64,000 nucleotides of DNA, from the NCBI RefSeq assembly GCF_013520985.1, contig NZ_JACDTY010000004.1, positions 369,517 to 433,516 of the forward strand, given 5' to 3'. Origin of the DNA: Mesorhizobium neociceri. GTDB taxonomy: Bacteria; Pseudomonadota; Alphaproteobacteria; Rhizobiales; Rhizobiaceae. A program made the translations under genes and the position numbers. This document shows, one piece after another, positions 15,734 through 24,888 of this stretch (position 1 is the first letter of the stretch; each line of letters opens with the position of its first letter). The notes beneath the pieces are model-generated. The model saw only the letters and a list, made by a program, of their open reading frames with translations. It did no database searches and was not told the origin of the DNA.

Positions 15734-16489
15734 ATGCGACACGCAAATGAAAAAGACGCCATTCTGGCTCCCATGACGCAAATGGAAAGCACGCAGTTCG
15801 CTGCGGAGCAAATCCGGAACGCGATCATTGCCGGGCACTTCCAGCCCGGCGATCGGCTCGTCGAGCAACAGCTTACCGACATGTTGAACGTCTCCCGACA
15901 TCCGGTCCGCGAAGCGTTGCGCCTGCTTGCTCGCGAAGGGTTCGTCGAGATCAAGCGGAACAAGGGAGCATCTGTCAGGGCAGTGGACGCGGACAGCGTC
16001 ATCGAAGTCTACAATATCCGGATGGCCCTGGGAAAAATTGCCCTGGACCATCTGCTCGCGGAACCAAGTCGCATGACCCCAGCTGACATCAAGCGGCTCG
16101 AAAAATTAGCTGAGAATGCCGTCAAGTTCGCCAGTCTCGATAGCCAGGTCGAGACCGTTCGCAACGATCTTGAGTTCCAGCAGGCAATCATTGATGCGAC
16201 GGGATTGCAGCGGACCATCCGCTACTTTTCCGAGCTGACCGCAGATGTCAGGCGCTTCAACCAACAACTGGGGGTCGTCTATACTGACCGAAGGGGCGAC
16301 GCCGAGAAATATGTCGTCAAGCTACTCGAAAGCCTGCGGGACGGAGATCTCCGCACTGCCCACGAGATCTGGCAAGCCAAGTTCTCGAAGGCTCTCGAGC
16401 GCTACCTTTCGCTGATTGACGACAGTGACTCAGATGGGGCGAGCCGCAACAGCGTCGGGGTGAAGGCCAGTCGACCCTCAGCGCGGTAG
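15734..16489 (+). CDS. GntR-family regulator, FCD (FadR) subgroup
   Basis: A 251-residue regulator. The winged helix at about 15-80 includes LTDMLNVSRHPVREALRLLAREGFVEIK. The C-terminal helical FCD domain binds small carboxylates through metal-ligand residues; I did not map these with confidence. ATG 15734 follows AGGAGG (15722-15727) at good spacing, so an upstream in-frame ATG at 15689 is rejected. It is the last gene of the Rut-like cluster and a good candidate for its repressor alongside the LysR protein. Confidence 0.92.
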   Translation: MRHANEKDAILAPMTQMESTQFAAEQIRNAIIAGHFQPGDRLVEQQLTDMLNVSRHPVREALRLLAREGFVEIKRNKGASVRAVDADSVIEVYNIRMALGKIALDHLLAEPSRMTPADIKRLEKLAENAVKFASLDSQVETVRNDLEFQQAIIDATGLQRTIRYFSELTADVRRFNQQLGVVYTDRRGDAEKYVVKLLESLRDGDLRTAHEIWQAKFSKALERYLSLIDDSDSDGASRNSVGVKASRPSAR

Positions 16490-16691
16490 CAAGACACGGC
16501 CTTGCCCGAAGCATCTTCGCGCGTTGGTCCTCCCGATCCCGGTATCTAGGGTATGAGACGGCTCCGGCCTATTCGCCGCCACAGGCGTCGAGCTAGGCAG
16601 ACCTGCCAATTTCCAGCTGAGCTGCACGCGCTTTTGCTTCAACAATGCTGCAACTGATTTCACTGGCGGAATCGACGCAGACGCGTCATTG

Positions 16692-16707
16692 TGCAATGAA
16701 TATTGCG
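16692..16707. promoter_or_regulatory. YGCAA-N6-TTGCR operator, RpiR gene promoter
   Basis: TGCAA-TGAATA-TTGCG, ending 12 bp before the RpiR start codon. It is one of five matches to the same palindrome in promoters of this region and suggests autoregulation. Confidence 0.65.
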
Positions 16708-16719
16708 AAAGAGTGAAAT

Positions 16720-17595
16720 ATGAAACCGACCGCTGAAGCGCCGCGTGACTATGAAGAGCTGATACGGCTCATCCACGATCGCTACGATGAAATGAGCAAG
16801 TCCTACCAGAAGATCGCGCTCTATCTCACCCAGAATCCCAACGACGTCGCGGTCAGGTCGGTGAATGCGATCGGGGACAGCAGCGGAGTGCATGCTTCGA
16901 GCTTCGTGCGCTTTGCGCAGGCGCTCGGCTATGAAGGCTTCAAGGAACTCCAGTCCCTCTTTCAGAAGCGTCTGTCGACCGCCGCACCCGGCTTCGAGGC
17001 TCGCATCAAGGCGCTGGAAGGCGAATTGGGAGCGCGGACAGATCGCAGTGAAGTCGGATTCATGCGCGACCTCGTGGTGCGCGACATCGCCTCGCTGCAG
17101 GACATGCTGACGCAGATACCGCCCGAGGACCTGGCCAAGGCCGTGACCCTTCTCGAAAAGGCCGACGCGATCTACCTGATCGGGCAGCTGCGGTCGACGC
17201 CAGTGGTCGAACTTCTCCGCTATATCCTGACCATGTTGGGCAAACGTTGCGTGCTGCTTGATCCGGGCGGCGGACTTGCCACGCATATGGCGCGCATGAT
17301 CCGCAAGACGGACGTCTTGTTTGCCGTGTCCTTTCGCTTCTATGCCAATGAAGTCGTCAATGTCGTGGAAGAGGCCGCGCGCAGCGAAGTTCCGATCATT
17401 GCCATTTCCGACAGCACGCTGTCTCCGCTGGCCAAGAGCGCCAATGTTCTCTTTGCGGTACCGGAGCATGAATATACCTTTTCCCGTTCACTTGCTGCCC
17501 CGATGTGCCTCGCCCAGGCGCTGACGGTCGCACTCGCGGCGCGACTGCAGAACAACGCTGTCAGTCCGCGCATACCGACCGTCACCGGGCAGTAG
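16720..17595 (+). CDS. MurR/RpiR-family regulator with SIS domain (probable inositol regulator)
   Basis: A 291-residue regulator. The N-terminal RpiR-type helix-turn-helix spans about 10-85 (YQKIALYLTQNPNDVAVRSV, HASSFVRFAQALGYEGFKEL). The C-terminal SIS sugar-phosphate-binding domain spans about 125-265 (DAIYLIGQLRSTPVVELL, FAVSFRFYANEVVNVVEEA). Rhizobial IolR, which represses inositol genes, is of this family. The gene heads a region with iolD/E/G homologues, and the same palindrome lies before it and before four other transcription starts, so it is the likely controller of the whole inositol-type block. Confidence 0.9.
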   Translation: MKPTAEAPRDYEELIRLIHDRYDEMSKSYQKIALYLTQNPNDVAVRSVNAIGDSSGVHASSFVRFAQALGYEGFKELQSLFQKRLSTAAPGFEARIKALEGELGARTDRSEVGFMRDLVVRDIASLQDMLTQIPPEDLAKAVTLLEKADAIYLIGQLRSTPVVELLRYILTMLGKRCVLLDPGGGLATHMARMIRKTDVLFAVSFRFYANEVVNVVEEAARSEVPIIAISDSTLSPLAKSANVLFAVPEHEYTFSRSLAAPMCLAQALTVALAARLQNNAVSPRIPTVTGQ

Positions 17596-17685
17596 CGGCT
17601 CCCCAGACGACAATCCCGGACCTCCCACCTTCCTGGGCATTCCGATTGCGACCCGGAGCCGCCAGGTGCACTCATGTGCACATAT

Positions 17686-17701
17686 CGCAATAGAAATTGC
17701 G
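17686..17701. promoter_or_regulatory. YGCAA-N6-TTGCR operator upstream of first sugar ABC system
   Basis: CGCAA-TAGAAA-TTGCG, with perfectly complementary arms, 37 bp upstream of the -35 box of the following promoter. A second copy lies at 17772, so two repressor units could bind together. Confidence 0.65.
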
Positions 17702-17737
17702 CGTTCTGCAAGATGCAACAATTTCATTGTCGCATCG

Positions 17738-17766
17738 TTGACACATCGTTCGTTGCGGAATATTTA
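17738..17766 (+). promoter_or_regulatory. Sigma-70-type promoter of first sugar ABC operon
   Basis: TTGACA (17738-17743), a 17-bp spacer, then TATTTA (17761-17766). This is the best promoter match in the window. The downstream operator at 17772-17787 would cover the expected start of transcription. The leader to the binding-protein start is about 95 nt. Confidence 0.65.
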
Positions 17767-17771
17767 TATTC

Positions 17772-17787
17772 TGCAATTTTCGTTGCA
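17772..17787. promoter_or_regulatory. YGCAA-N6-TTGCR operator overlapping transcription start
   Basis: TGCAA-TTTTCG-TTGCA, 5 bp after the -10 box of the promoter at 17738-17766, a position expected for repression. Confidence 0.65.
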
Positions 17788-17867
17788 ATCCATCCTCAAC
17801 CCGGCCCGGGAGATGTCCGGCGCCGTTGTGAAGGAGGGGCGAACCGAGTGTTCCATGGGAGGAAACT

Positions 17868-18944
17868 ATGAAGCGACTTCTGACTGCATTTCTGGCGGCG
17901 ACCGCGATGGCCGGCGCTTTGGCGGCGGCACATGCTCAAGATGCCAAGAAAGTGTTCTTTCTGCTGCCGAATACCACGACAATCCGCTTCACAAGCCGGG
18001 ACGCGCCGTTCTTCGTCGCGGCGATGAAGGAGAAGGCGCCGAACGCTCAGGTGATCGTGCAGAATGGCGAAGGAGATCCGGCCCGCCAGCAGCGGCTGGT
18101 CGAAGATGCCATCACCCAGGGCGCCAGCGTGATCGTGCTTGCCGCGACGGACGCAAATCTCGCCGCTGGCAGCTTGAAAGCGGCAGCCGATGCGAAGGTG
18201 CCGGTGGTCCTTTATGATCACGACGCGGTCGGTGGCAAGGCCGAAGCGCACGTCGTCTTCGACTCGCTGTCGGTTGGCCAGGCGCAAGGCAAGCGCGCCG
18301 CCGAGCTGATCAACGCCATGAAGAAGTCGCCGGTCAAGGTTGCGCGCGTGAAGGGCAATGAGGGCGAATACGGTACTGGCCAGTACGAAAAGGGTCAGAA
18401 CGAATTCCTTCAGCCGTTGATCGATTCCGGCAAGGTGAAGGTCGTCTGCGAGCAGTACACGCAGAACTGGGATCCGGCGCTGGCGCAATCCTTCGCCGAA
18501 GACTGCCTGACCCGCAATGGCGGCGATGTCGATGTTTTCCTCGGCATGAATGACGGTACCACCGGCGGCTCGGTTGCCGCGCTGATCAGCCAGGGCGCCA
18601 AGCCCGGTGACAAGCTGGTGACCGGCGGCCAGGACGCGACTGTTGAAGCGTTGCGCTACGTCGCGCAGGGATGGCAGGACAACTCCGTGCTCAAGGATCT
18701 CAAGGTCGAAGCGACCTATGCGGCGGACGTCGTGGCCTCGATCCTGGATGGCAAGGGAGTGCCAAAAGATCTGATCAATGGCAAGGTGAACAACAAGTTC
18801 ATGGATGTGCCGGCGGTCTTCCTGCCGGTGAAGAACATCACCCTGGACAATCTCTCGGACGTCGTCACTGCAGGCGTCTGGACCTGGCCAGAAATCTGCA
18901 AGGGCATCGAAGACACCGAAGTCTGCAAGAAAAACAACAAATAG
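17868..18944 (+). CDS. Sugar ABC transporter substrate-binding protein
   Basis: A 358-residue periplasmic receptor of the ribose/xylose (Peripla_BP_4) family. The signal peptide ends near AHA-QD (23/24). The mature protein opens KKVFFLLPNTTTIRF, with QQRLVEDAITQGASVIVLAATD in the first lobe and VFLGMNDGTTGGSVAAL in the second. ATG 17868 follows GGGAGG. It starts a three-gene importer (receptor, ATPase, permease) controlled by two operators. An inositol or inositol-like ligand is inferred from the shared operator, not from the binding site. Confidence 0.93.
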   Translation: MKRLLTAFLAATAMAGALAAAHAQDAKKVFFLLPNTTTIRFTSRDAPFFVAAMKEKAPNAQVIVQNGEGDPARQQRLVEDAITQGASVIVLAATDANLAAGSLKAAADAKVPVVLYDHDAVGGKAEAHVVFDSLSVGQAQGKRAAELINAMKKSPVKVARVKGNEGEYGTGQYEKGQNEFLQPLIDSGKVKVVCEQYTQNWDPALAQSFAEDCLTRNGGDVDVFLGMNDGTTGGSVAALISQGAKPGDKLVTGGQDATVEALRYVAQGWQDNSVLKDLKVEATYAADVVASILDGKGVPKDLINGKVNNKFMDVPAVFLPVKNITLDNLSDVVTAGVWTWPEICKGIEDTEVCKKNNK

Positions 18945-19005
18945 CGAGATCGACCGGAGGACAGCGGCGCTCGCTGTCCTCCGGCCACCTGATGGGAGGA
19001 GCCTG

Positions 19006-19815
19006 ATGGTCAAAGCGGCAGCAACCCGCGGCGATGTTCATGCGGCGAACCAGTCCACGCCGCTTATATCGATGCGCAACATCCGTAAATCGTTCGGGTC
19101 GGTCCATGCCCTTCAAGGGGCTTCGGTGGACGTCCACGCCGGCGAGGTGGTCGCGCTGGTCGGCGACAACGGCGCTGGCAAGTCGACGCTCGTCAAGATC
19201 ATGGCCGGCGTGTTCGGCTTTGACTCCGGTGAGTACAGCATCGAAGGCCAACCGGCGAAGATCGCCAGCCCAGCCGACGCCACCGCCCTTGGGATCCAGA
19301 CCGTCTATCAGGATCTCGCGCTCTGCAACAATCTGGACGCCGTGCAGAACCTGTTTCTCGGGCGCGAGCTGACCGGTCCGGCATGGTTCGGCCGACGGAT
19401 CCGTCGCGCCGAATGCGAAGTTCGTGCCCGCGAGGTGCTGACACGCATGCGACTTGGCCAGCTGTCGTTGACGCGTCCTGTTGGAGCAATGTCCGGCGGC
19501 CAGCGCCAGAACATCGCCATCGCACGTTCCATCCTGTGGACGCCGAAGGTTGTCATCTTCGATGAACCGACAGCCGCGCTCAGCCACTCCGCGTCCGAAC
19601 AGGTCTCGGCCCTGGTCCGCACGCTGGCCAACGATGGGCTCGGCATCGTTGTGGTCAGCCACGACATCCACAACTTCGTCGTCAACGCCACTGACCGCAT
19701 CGAGGTCATGCGCCTGGGTGCGAACGTCGCGAGTTTCAAATCCAGTGAAGTGACAGGCGAGCAAGTGGTCAACGCCATGGTCGGTGGCAACGAGGCTGTC
19801 AACCTCGCGGGCTGA
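19006..19815 (+). CDS. Sugar ABC transporter ATP-binding protein (single domain)
   Basis: A 269-residue single-domain ATPase of the ribose-importer lineage, like FrcA of rhizobia, rather than the usual 500-residue tandem form. Walker A GDNGAGKST is at 53-61, YQDLALCNNL follows the Q-loop near 101-110, the signature MSGGQRQN is at 162-169 and Walker B VVIFDEP at 182-188. It must dimerise. It is preceded by GGAGG and followed by its permease after 39 bp. Confidence 0.94.
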   Translation: MVKAAATRGDVHAANQSTPLISMRNIRKSFGSVHALQGASVDVHAGEVVALVGDNGAGKSTLVKIMAGVFGFDSGEYSIEGQPAKIASPADATALGIQTVYQDLALCNNLDAVQNLFLGRELTGPAWFGRRIRRAECEVRAREVLTRMRLGQLSLTRPVGAMSGGQRQNIAIARSILWTPKVVIFDEPTAALSHSASEQVSALVRTLANDGLGIVVVSHDIHNFVVNATDRIEVMRLGANVASFKSSEVTGEQVVNAMVGGNEAVNLAG

Positions 19816-19854
19816 GCCCCGTCCGGCGAAAAGTATCAGAAGGATACGTCAAAA

Positions 19855-21057
19855 ATGGCAAACTCGGCCGCCGCTTCCGGTGATGTCAAACGCCGCACGT
19901 TCGGCGAAGTGCTCAACAGCGACATGCGTGCACTGCCCGTCATAATCGGGCTCGTGGCGCTGTGGGTGTTCTTCGCGCTCCAGAGCAATGTCTTCCTGAC
20001 ACCGCAGAACCTGTCGAACCTGCTCGTCCAGAGCACGGTCGTGGGCATCATGGCGATCGGTCTGATGTTCGTGCTGCTGGTCAAGGAAATCGACTTGTCG
20101 GTCGCGGCGATCAACGGCGTGACATCGGTCCTGATGGCGAAGCTGGTCGTCGACTACGGCGTTTCGCCCTGGCTGGCGGTGACGGTCGCAATCGTCACGG
20201 GTGCTGCTATCGGCAGCTTTTCGGCGCGCTGGGTCACGTTTGTCGGCGTACCGTCCTTCGTGGTGACGCTGGGGCTCGGACTGGCCCTCAATGGCTTGCA
20301 ACTCGTCCTTTTACCGCCGACCGCCCGCTACGGGTTGATGGGAACCGGTATCGACAAAATCGCCGAGACCAAGATTTCGGGGATCACGTCATGGGCCGCG
20401 CTGGTGATCGGGCTCGTCGCGTTTGCCGCTCTGGTCCTGTCGGGCATTGCCCGCAGAAAGCGCGCCGGTCTGGAAGCTTCGCTGTTCAGCCGATTTGTGC
20501 TGCCGCTCGGCGCGGCCGCGATTTTTGGCGCCATCGTCGTGACGATCCTCAACGCGCATCAGGGCATACCGGTCGTGGTTCTGATCTTTGCGATCCTGCT
20601 CGGGATAGGCGGCTATATCCTCAAGGAGACCCGGTTCGGCCTCTACCTTTATGCTGTCGGCAACAATGACGAGGCCGCGCGCCGGGCCGGCGTCAAGGTT
20701 GCGCGCATCAAGATGGCGGCCTTCGCCATTGCCGGCGGCATCGCTGCGCTGGCTGGCGTACTGGGCGCATCGCGAGCGCTGGGCGTTGGCGTCTTCTCCG
20801 GTGGCGGGGTAGGGGGCGGCACACTGCTGCTGGAATCAATTGCCGCCACCGTCATTGGCGGCGTCAGCCTGTTCGGCGGCCGCGGCTCCATTCACGCGGC
20901 CCTGTTGGGCGCGCTGGTCATCGGAACAGTCCAGAACGGGCTCAACCTGATGGGCGTCGAGAACTACGTTCGCCTCATCGTGACGGGATTGCTTCTCGTG
21001 CTGGCCGTATCGATCGACAAGCTGATCGAAAAGGCCATGGGTCAGCAGAATTTCTGA
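19855..21057 (+). CDS. Sugar ABC transporter permease (XylH-like length)
   Basis: A 400-residue permease of the BPD_transp_2 family, longer than the 320-360 residues of ribose permeases and close to XylH. It shows LMFVLLVKEIDLSVAAING (the EIDLS motif of this family), the coupling segment YAVGNNDEAARRAGV, and GGTLLLESIAATVIGGVSLFGG near the end. The extra length lies in a middle stretch around residues 155-235. The gene ends the operon; no T-rich terminator was seen before the next gene. Confidence 0.93.
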   Translation: MANSAAASGDVKRRTFGEVLNSDMRALPVIIGLVALWVFFALQSNVFLTPQNLSNLLVQSTVVGIMAIGLMFVLLVKEIDLSVAAINGVTSVLMAKLVVDYGVSPWLAVTVAIVTGAAIGSFSARWVTFVGVPSFVVTLGLGLALNGLQLVLLPPTARYGLMGTGIDKIAETKISGITSWAALVIGLVAFAALVLSGIARRKRAGLEASLFSRFVLPLGAAAIFGAIVVTILNAHQGIPVVVLIFAILLGIGGYILKETRFGLYLYAVGNNDEAARRAGVKVARIKMAAFAIAGGIAALAGVLGASRALGVGVFSGGGVGGGTLLLESIAATVIGGVSLFGGRGSIHAALLGALVIGTVQNGLNLMGVENYVRLIVTGLLLVLAVSIDKLIEKAMGQQNF

Positions 21058-21133
21058 TTTGCTTCAAACCCAACTACGCTGAAACGATCGGTGGAAACTG
21101 GAAGGCAGTAGTCGCCTGCTTGCGTGGGCTGCT

Positions 21134-22737
21134 ATGAAAATCCGGTATTGCTGCAGCGGAGGCGCTCGATCCGTCATGCGATGGTCAAGGATCCGGCAAG
21201 TCGTCGGTGTCGGCCTGATGGTCATGACACTTCCGTTTGCCGCGCAGGCAGCCTCACCCGTCGTGTCCTGCGACGAACTTGCCAGGCTGGCGCTGCCGAA
21301 CGCGACGGTCACGGCTGCGGAGCTAGTGGCTGCGGGACAGTACCAGATGCCCGACGACCCGCTTTCGCAGATCATGGGCCAGCCAGGGATGAACGTGGCC
21401 GGCTACGCCAAGGAAGCGCCCAATCCTGCGTTCTGCCGCGTGGCGGCCACCCTCACACCCAGCAGCGATTCAGCCATCAGGGTCGAGGTCTGGCTGCCGG
21501 TAGTCGGTTGGAACGGCAAGTTCCTTGGCGTCGGCAATTTCGGCTGGGCCGGCTCGCTCATGGTGCCGGGCATGCTGAGCGGGCTTGCGGAGGGCTACGC
21601 CACTGCTAGCACCGACACCGGGCATGACAGCGCCACCCCGGAAGGCCAGGGCGGGCGCTTCGCGCTCGGCCACCCCGAGAAGCTGATCGACTATGCGTAC
21701 CGCGCCGATCACCTGATGACGGTCGCTGCCAAGGAGATCATCAAGTCCTTCTACGGCAAGAGCGCCGCTCTATCCTATTGGATCGGCTGCTCGCTCGGCG
21801 GGCTCGAAGGGTTGATCGAAGCCAAGCGGTATCCAGACGACTATGACGGCATCGTTGTCGGTGCACCGCCCAATCCGATCGTTAACTTCAATGCTGAGCA
21901 GCTCTGGGCCGGCTGGATCAGCAACCGCAATCCGGACATCCAGATCCCCAAGCCCAAATTCGCCATGGTGAACGATGCCATGATGAAGCAATGCGCCTCG
22001 CCGGTTGGCCTCAAGCAGGGCTTTGTCGACGAGCCCGATAAATGTGCATTCAAACCAAAGCAGTTGCTGTGCAAGGGCGCCGACGGCCCGGACTGCCTGA
22101 CCACATCGCAAGTCAGCATGCTGGAACAGATCTATACCGGCCCGGTCAATCCGCGCACCGGCGAGCTCATCTCCCCCGGGCCGGCGAAAGGCAGCGAGGC
22201 TGGCTTCTCCGCGGACGGCAAGCCGTTTCCAGTCGCGTTGGACCTGTTCAAATATGCAGCCTTCGAGAACCCGGACTGGGACTGGACGACGCTGGATTGG
22301 GACAAGGACATAGCGACCGCCACCGCCAAGGTCGGCCCGCTGATGCATGTCGATGCCGACCTGACGCCTTTCCTGGCCCGCGGCGGCAAGCTGATCTTCT
22401 ACATCGGCTGGAACGACGGACATAACCCGGAGGAACTGATCGGCTATTATCAGGCGGTGCTGCGCAATGCGGGTCCGAAGGCTGACGCTTCCGTTCGCTT
22501 GTTCACCATCCCCGGAATGGGGCACTGCCTAGGCGGCGCGGGATGCGACACTTTCAACAAGCTTGGCACGATCGATGGGTCGAACAGGGCGAGGCGCCGC
22601 AGCGCGTTCTTGCATCCAGGGTCAGCGACGGGAGCGTGGAGCGTACCCGTCCGCTGTGCGCCTATCCTCAGGTCGCCCAATACAGGGGCGTCGGAGACAT
22701 CAATGACGCGGAGAATTTTCTCTGCTCCGGCGAATAG
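21134..22737 (+). pseudogene. Tannase/feruloyl-esterase family hydrolase, frameshifted near 3' end
   Basis: A secreted serine esterase of the tannase family: a hydrophobic leader ends near FAAQA, the nucleophile motif is GCSLGG (C219, S220), the acid lies in GWNDGHNP, and the histidine is in GMGHCLGG (near residue 462); this is the CS-D-HC pattern. After about base 22565 the open frame turns into arginine/serine-rich nonsense to 22825. The -1 frame continues the family C-terminus (DRWVEQGEAP, then VERTRPLCAYPQVAQY and DAENFLC) to a stop at 22737. One base appears to be missing around 22565-22575. All catalytic residues precede the shift, so a residual activity cannot be excluded. No clear ribosome site marks the start; ATG 21176 is an alternative. 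Confidence 0.8.
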
Positions 22738-22812
22738 CCGATGCGGGCTGCGTTGCCTTCCCGCTCATGCCTTGAGATCGAAAGCTGCCATCGTCGCCTC
22801 CGCATGCTGCGA

Positions 22813-23772
22813 TCAAATCGCCTGAGGCTTGAAATCGCTCGGAGCTACGGGCGCCACCCCTTTGAGCAGGGCGATGGATTTTTCCAACCCTTCGAGGCTG
22901 TTGAGCAAAACGTCTTCATGTTCGATTGAAAGCCAGCCGTCATAGCCCGCCATTGTCAGCCGGTAGCAGAATTGCCGCCACCATTCCTCGCCATGGCCGA
23001 AGCCAAGGGTGATGTAGGACCAACTGCGGGCAGCGATATCCACCAGAGAGCCGTTTTCGAGAAGCGAGGTCTTGGCCTGCACCGGCGCGTTGAGCATCGT
23101 GTCCTTGGCGTGGACGTGATAGACGGCCTCGCCGAGCGCTTCGACCGCAACGAGTGGATCCGCGCCCATCCAGAACAGATGCGACGGGTCGAGATTTGCG
23201 CCGATGACCGGACCGATGGCCGTTCGCAGCTTGAGAAGCGATGGAACATTGTAGACGCACTGGTTTCCGTGAAGCTCCAGCGCAATGCGTTCGACGCCGC
23301 ATTCCCTGGCAAGTTTCGCAATCTCCGTCCAGAAAGGCAAAAGCTTCTCATCCCACTGGTAGCGCAAAATTTCTTGCGTCTCCGGCGGCCAGGAGGAGAC
23401 CACCCAGTTCGGCATGAGGTCATCCTTGCGTCCTGCCGGCAGGCCGGACATCGTGCAGATGGTCTTGATCCCCATCTCGCCGGCGATGCGGATTGTGTCC
23501 TTCAGGCATTCGGCTTGCTCGGGCTGGGTTGGGTGCAGCGGATTGCCGTTGGCGTTGAGCGAAATGATTTCGAGGCCGCGGCTTTCGAAGGCATTGGCGA
23601 AGCTGCGGCGCGCGTCCGCGCTCGCCTTCATCGTCTTCAGGTCGAAATGGGGCGCAGTCGACCAGCCGCCCGTGTTCACCTCGACTCCAGAGACGCCAAG
23701 GCGTGCGGCATGGTCGAGAAGTGCATCGAACGTCATGCCGCCAAGGCTGTCGGAAACAAAGCCCAGTTTCAT
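22813..23772 (-). CDS. Sugar phosphate isomerase/epimerase-family TIM barrel (inosose isomerase-like)
   Basis: A 319-residue AP-endonuclease-2-type TIM barrel. The likely metal ligands are the E in IALELHGNQ, the D/H in ANLDPSH, the H in YHVHAKD and the last E in LSIEHED, the arrangement of xylose-isomerase-like keto/aldo isomerases and IolE/IolI relatives. It is the last gene of a minus-strand series behind two Gfo/Idh/MocA dehydrogenases. Partner logic (oxidise, then isomerise or dehydrate the keto-inositol or keto-sugar) is inferred from neighbours. Confidence 0.88.
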   Translation of the reverse strand: MKLGFVSDSLGGMTFDALLDHAARLGVSGVEVNTGGWSTAPHFDLKTMKASADARRSFANAFESRGLEIISLNANGNPLHPTQPEQAECLKDTIRIAGEMGIKTICTMSGLPAGRKDDLMPNWVVSSWPPETQEILRYQWDEKLLPFWTEIAKLARECGVERIALELHGNQCVYNVPSLLKLRTAIGPVIGANLDPSHLFWMGADPLVAVEALGEAVYHVHAKDTMLNAPVQAKTSLLENGSLVDIAARSWSYITLGFGHGEEWWRQFCYRLTMAGYDGWLSIEHEDVLLNSLEGLEKSIALLKGVAPVAPSDFKPQAI

Positions 23773-23781
23773 CTCTATCCC

Positions 23782-24792
23782 CTACCGGTCATACAGGGAC
23801 GGCTTTTCCGCCCTCGTTATGGTGACACGCCGACCCTCCTTGAGGGCCTTGACACCGGCTTCGGCGACCAGCGCCGTGCAGTAGCCATCCCAAACGTCTG
23901 CGGCGACCGCAGGGAATTCCGCCGTGCGCACGAAGTGAAGGAAAGCCTTGTCCTGGAGCCGGTAGGCTTCGGCAAAACGGGGGCGCCAATCCGACGCATA
24001 GCGCTCGAAGGCCATGAGAGCACCGTTCTGGCGCGTTGTGGCAGGCACATTTAGGAAGATCGATCCCTTTTCGCAGACGAGTTCGCCGCGCACGTCATAG
24101 CCATAGGCGGCGTTGTTGTTGATCTCGACATTGACGAGCTGGCCCCTGTCTGTTTCGAGAACCATGAAGACCGGCGCGCCAGTCTTTGATGCGTCGACAC
24201 CCCCCGGCTGGAAAACCGAGATAGCCGTATGATCGGCGCCCAGTACGAAGCGCGAGACGTCGAATTCATGCGGGGCGGAATTGGTGATCGCCATCTGGCC
24301 GGTGAAGTTGGCCGGCGCTTCCACGTTCCGATGGAAATTATGCATCATGATCGCTCGGCCAAGCGAGCCGTCGTCGAGCGCCGCTTTCATGTCGCGATAG
24401 GACGGATCGAAGCGGCGCATGAAACCAAGCTGGACGAACCGTCGACCGCGCTCCACTTCCGCTTCGATCACGCCCAGGCACTCCTTCGCGCTTTGCGACA
24501 ACGGCTTTTCGCAGAGCACCGGCTTTCCGGCCTCGATCGCGGCGAGCGACAGCGGTGCGTGGGTCTCGTCGGGGCTGGCAATCACCAAGGCGTCAACGTC
24601 GCTGCGGCGGATGGTTTCCAAGGGGTCCGTGGCGGCATCGGTCGCGCCAAAGGCCTGTGCCACCTTTCGGGCTCGCTCCGGTGAGGCGTCGCATACGACC
24701 TGGAGGTTTGCTCCCGGCAGGTCTTCGGCGACAATCCGGGCATGGTCGGCGCCCATGATGCCAGCGCCGATGATTGCTATTCTGATCGACAT
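23782..24792 (-). CDS. Gfo/Idh/MocA-family dehydrogenase (inositol 2-dehydrogenase-like)
   Basis: A 336-residue NAD(P)-dependent polyol/sugar dehydrogenase. The N-terminal Rossmann fold has GAGIMGADH (9-17), the EKP motif is CEKPLSQ (catalytic lysine), and the C-terminal domain has NSAPHEFDVSRFVLG with the H and D expected of inositol dehydrogenases. It lies 9 bp upstream of the TIM-barrel gene. It is one of four members of this family in the window, so individual substrates (myo-, scyllo-, D-chiro-inositol or another sugar) cannot be assigned by sequence reading. Confidence 0.9.
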   Translation of the reverse strand: MSIRIAIIGAGIMGADHARIVAEDLPGANLQVVCDASPERARKVAQAFGATDAATDPLETIRRSDVDALVIASPDETHAPLSLAAIEAGKPVLCEKPLSQSAKECLGVIEAEVERGRRFVQLGFMRRFDPSYRDMKAALDDGSLGRAIMMHNFHRNVEAPANFTGQMAITNSAPHEFDVSRFVLGADHTAISVFQPGGVDASKTGAPVFMVLETDRGQLVNVEINNNAAYGYDVRGELVCEKGSIFLNVPATTRQNGALMAFERYASDWRPRFAEAYRLQDKAFLHFVRTAEFPAVAADVWDGYCTALVAEAGVKALKEGRRVTITRAEKPSLYDR

Positions 24793-24888
24793 CTATTGCC
24801 TCATTTTCTGAGAGCCGACTGGCGAGGAGACTTGTCTCCAAATGCCGCAAGGACAATGATCACGCCTGGCAGCCGCTGCGATGGCCGG

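Noticed and set aside
17796..19013. 405-codon antisense frame opposite the first sugar receptor
   Set aside because: Shadow; receptor has a signal peptide and ribosome site.
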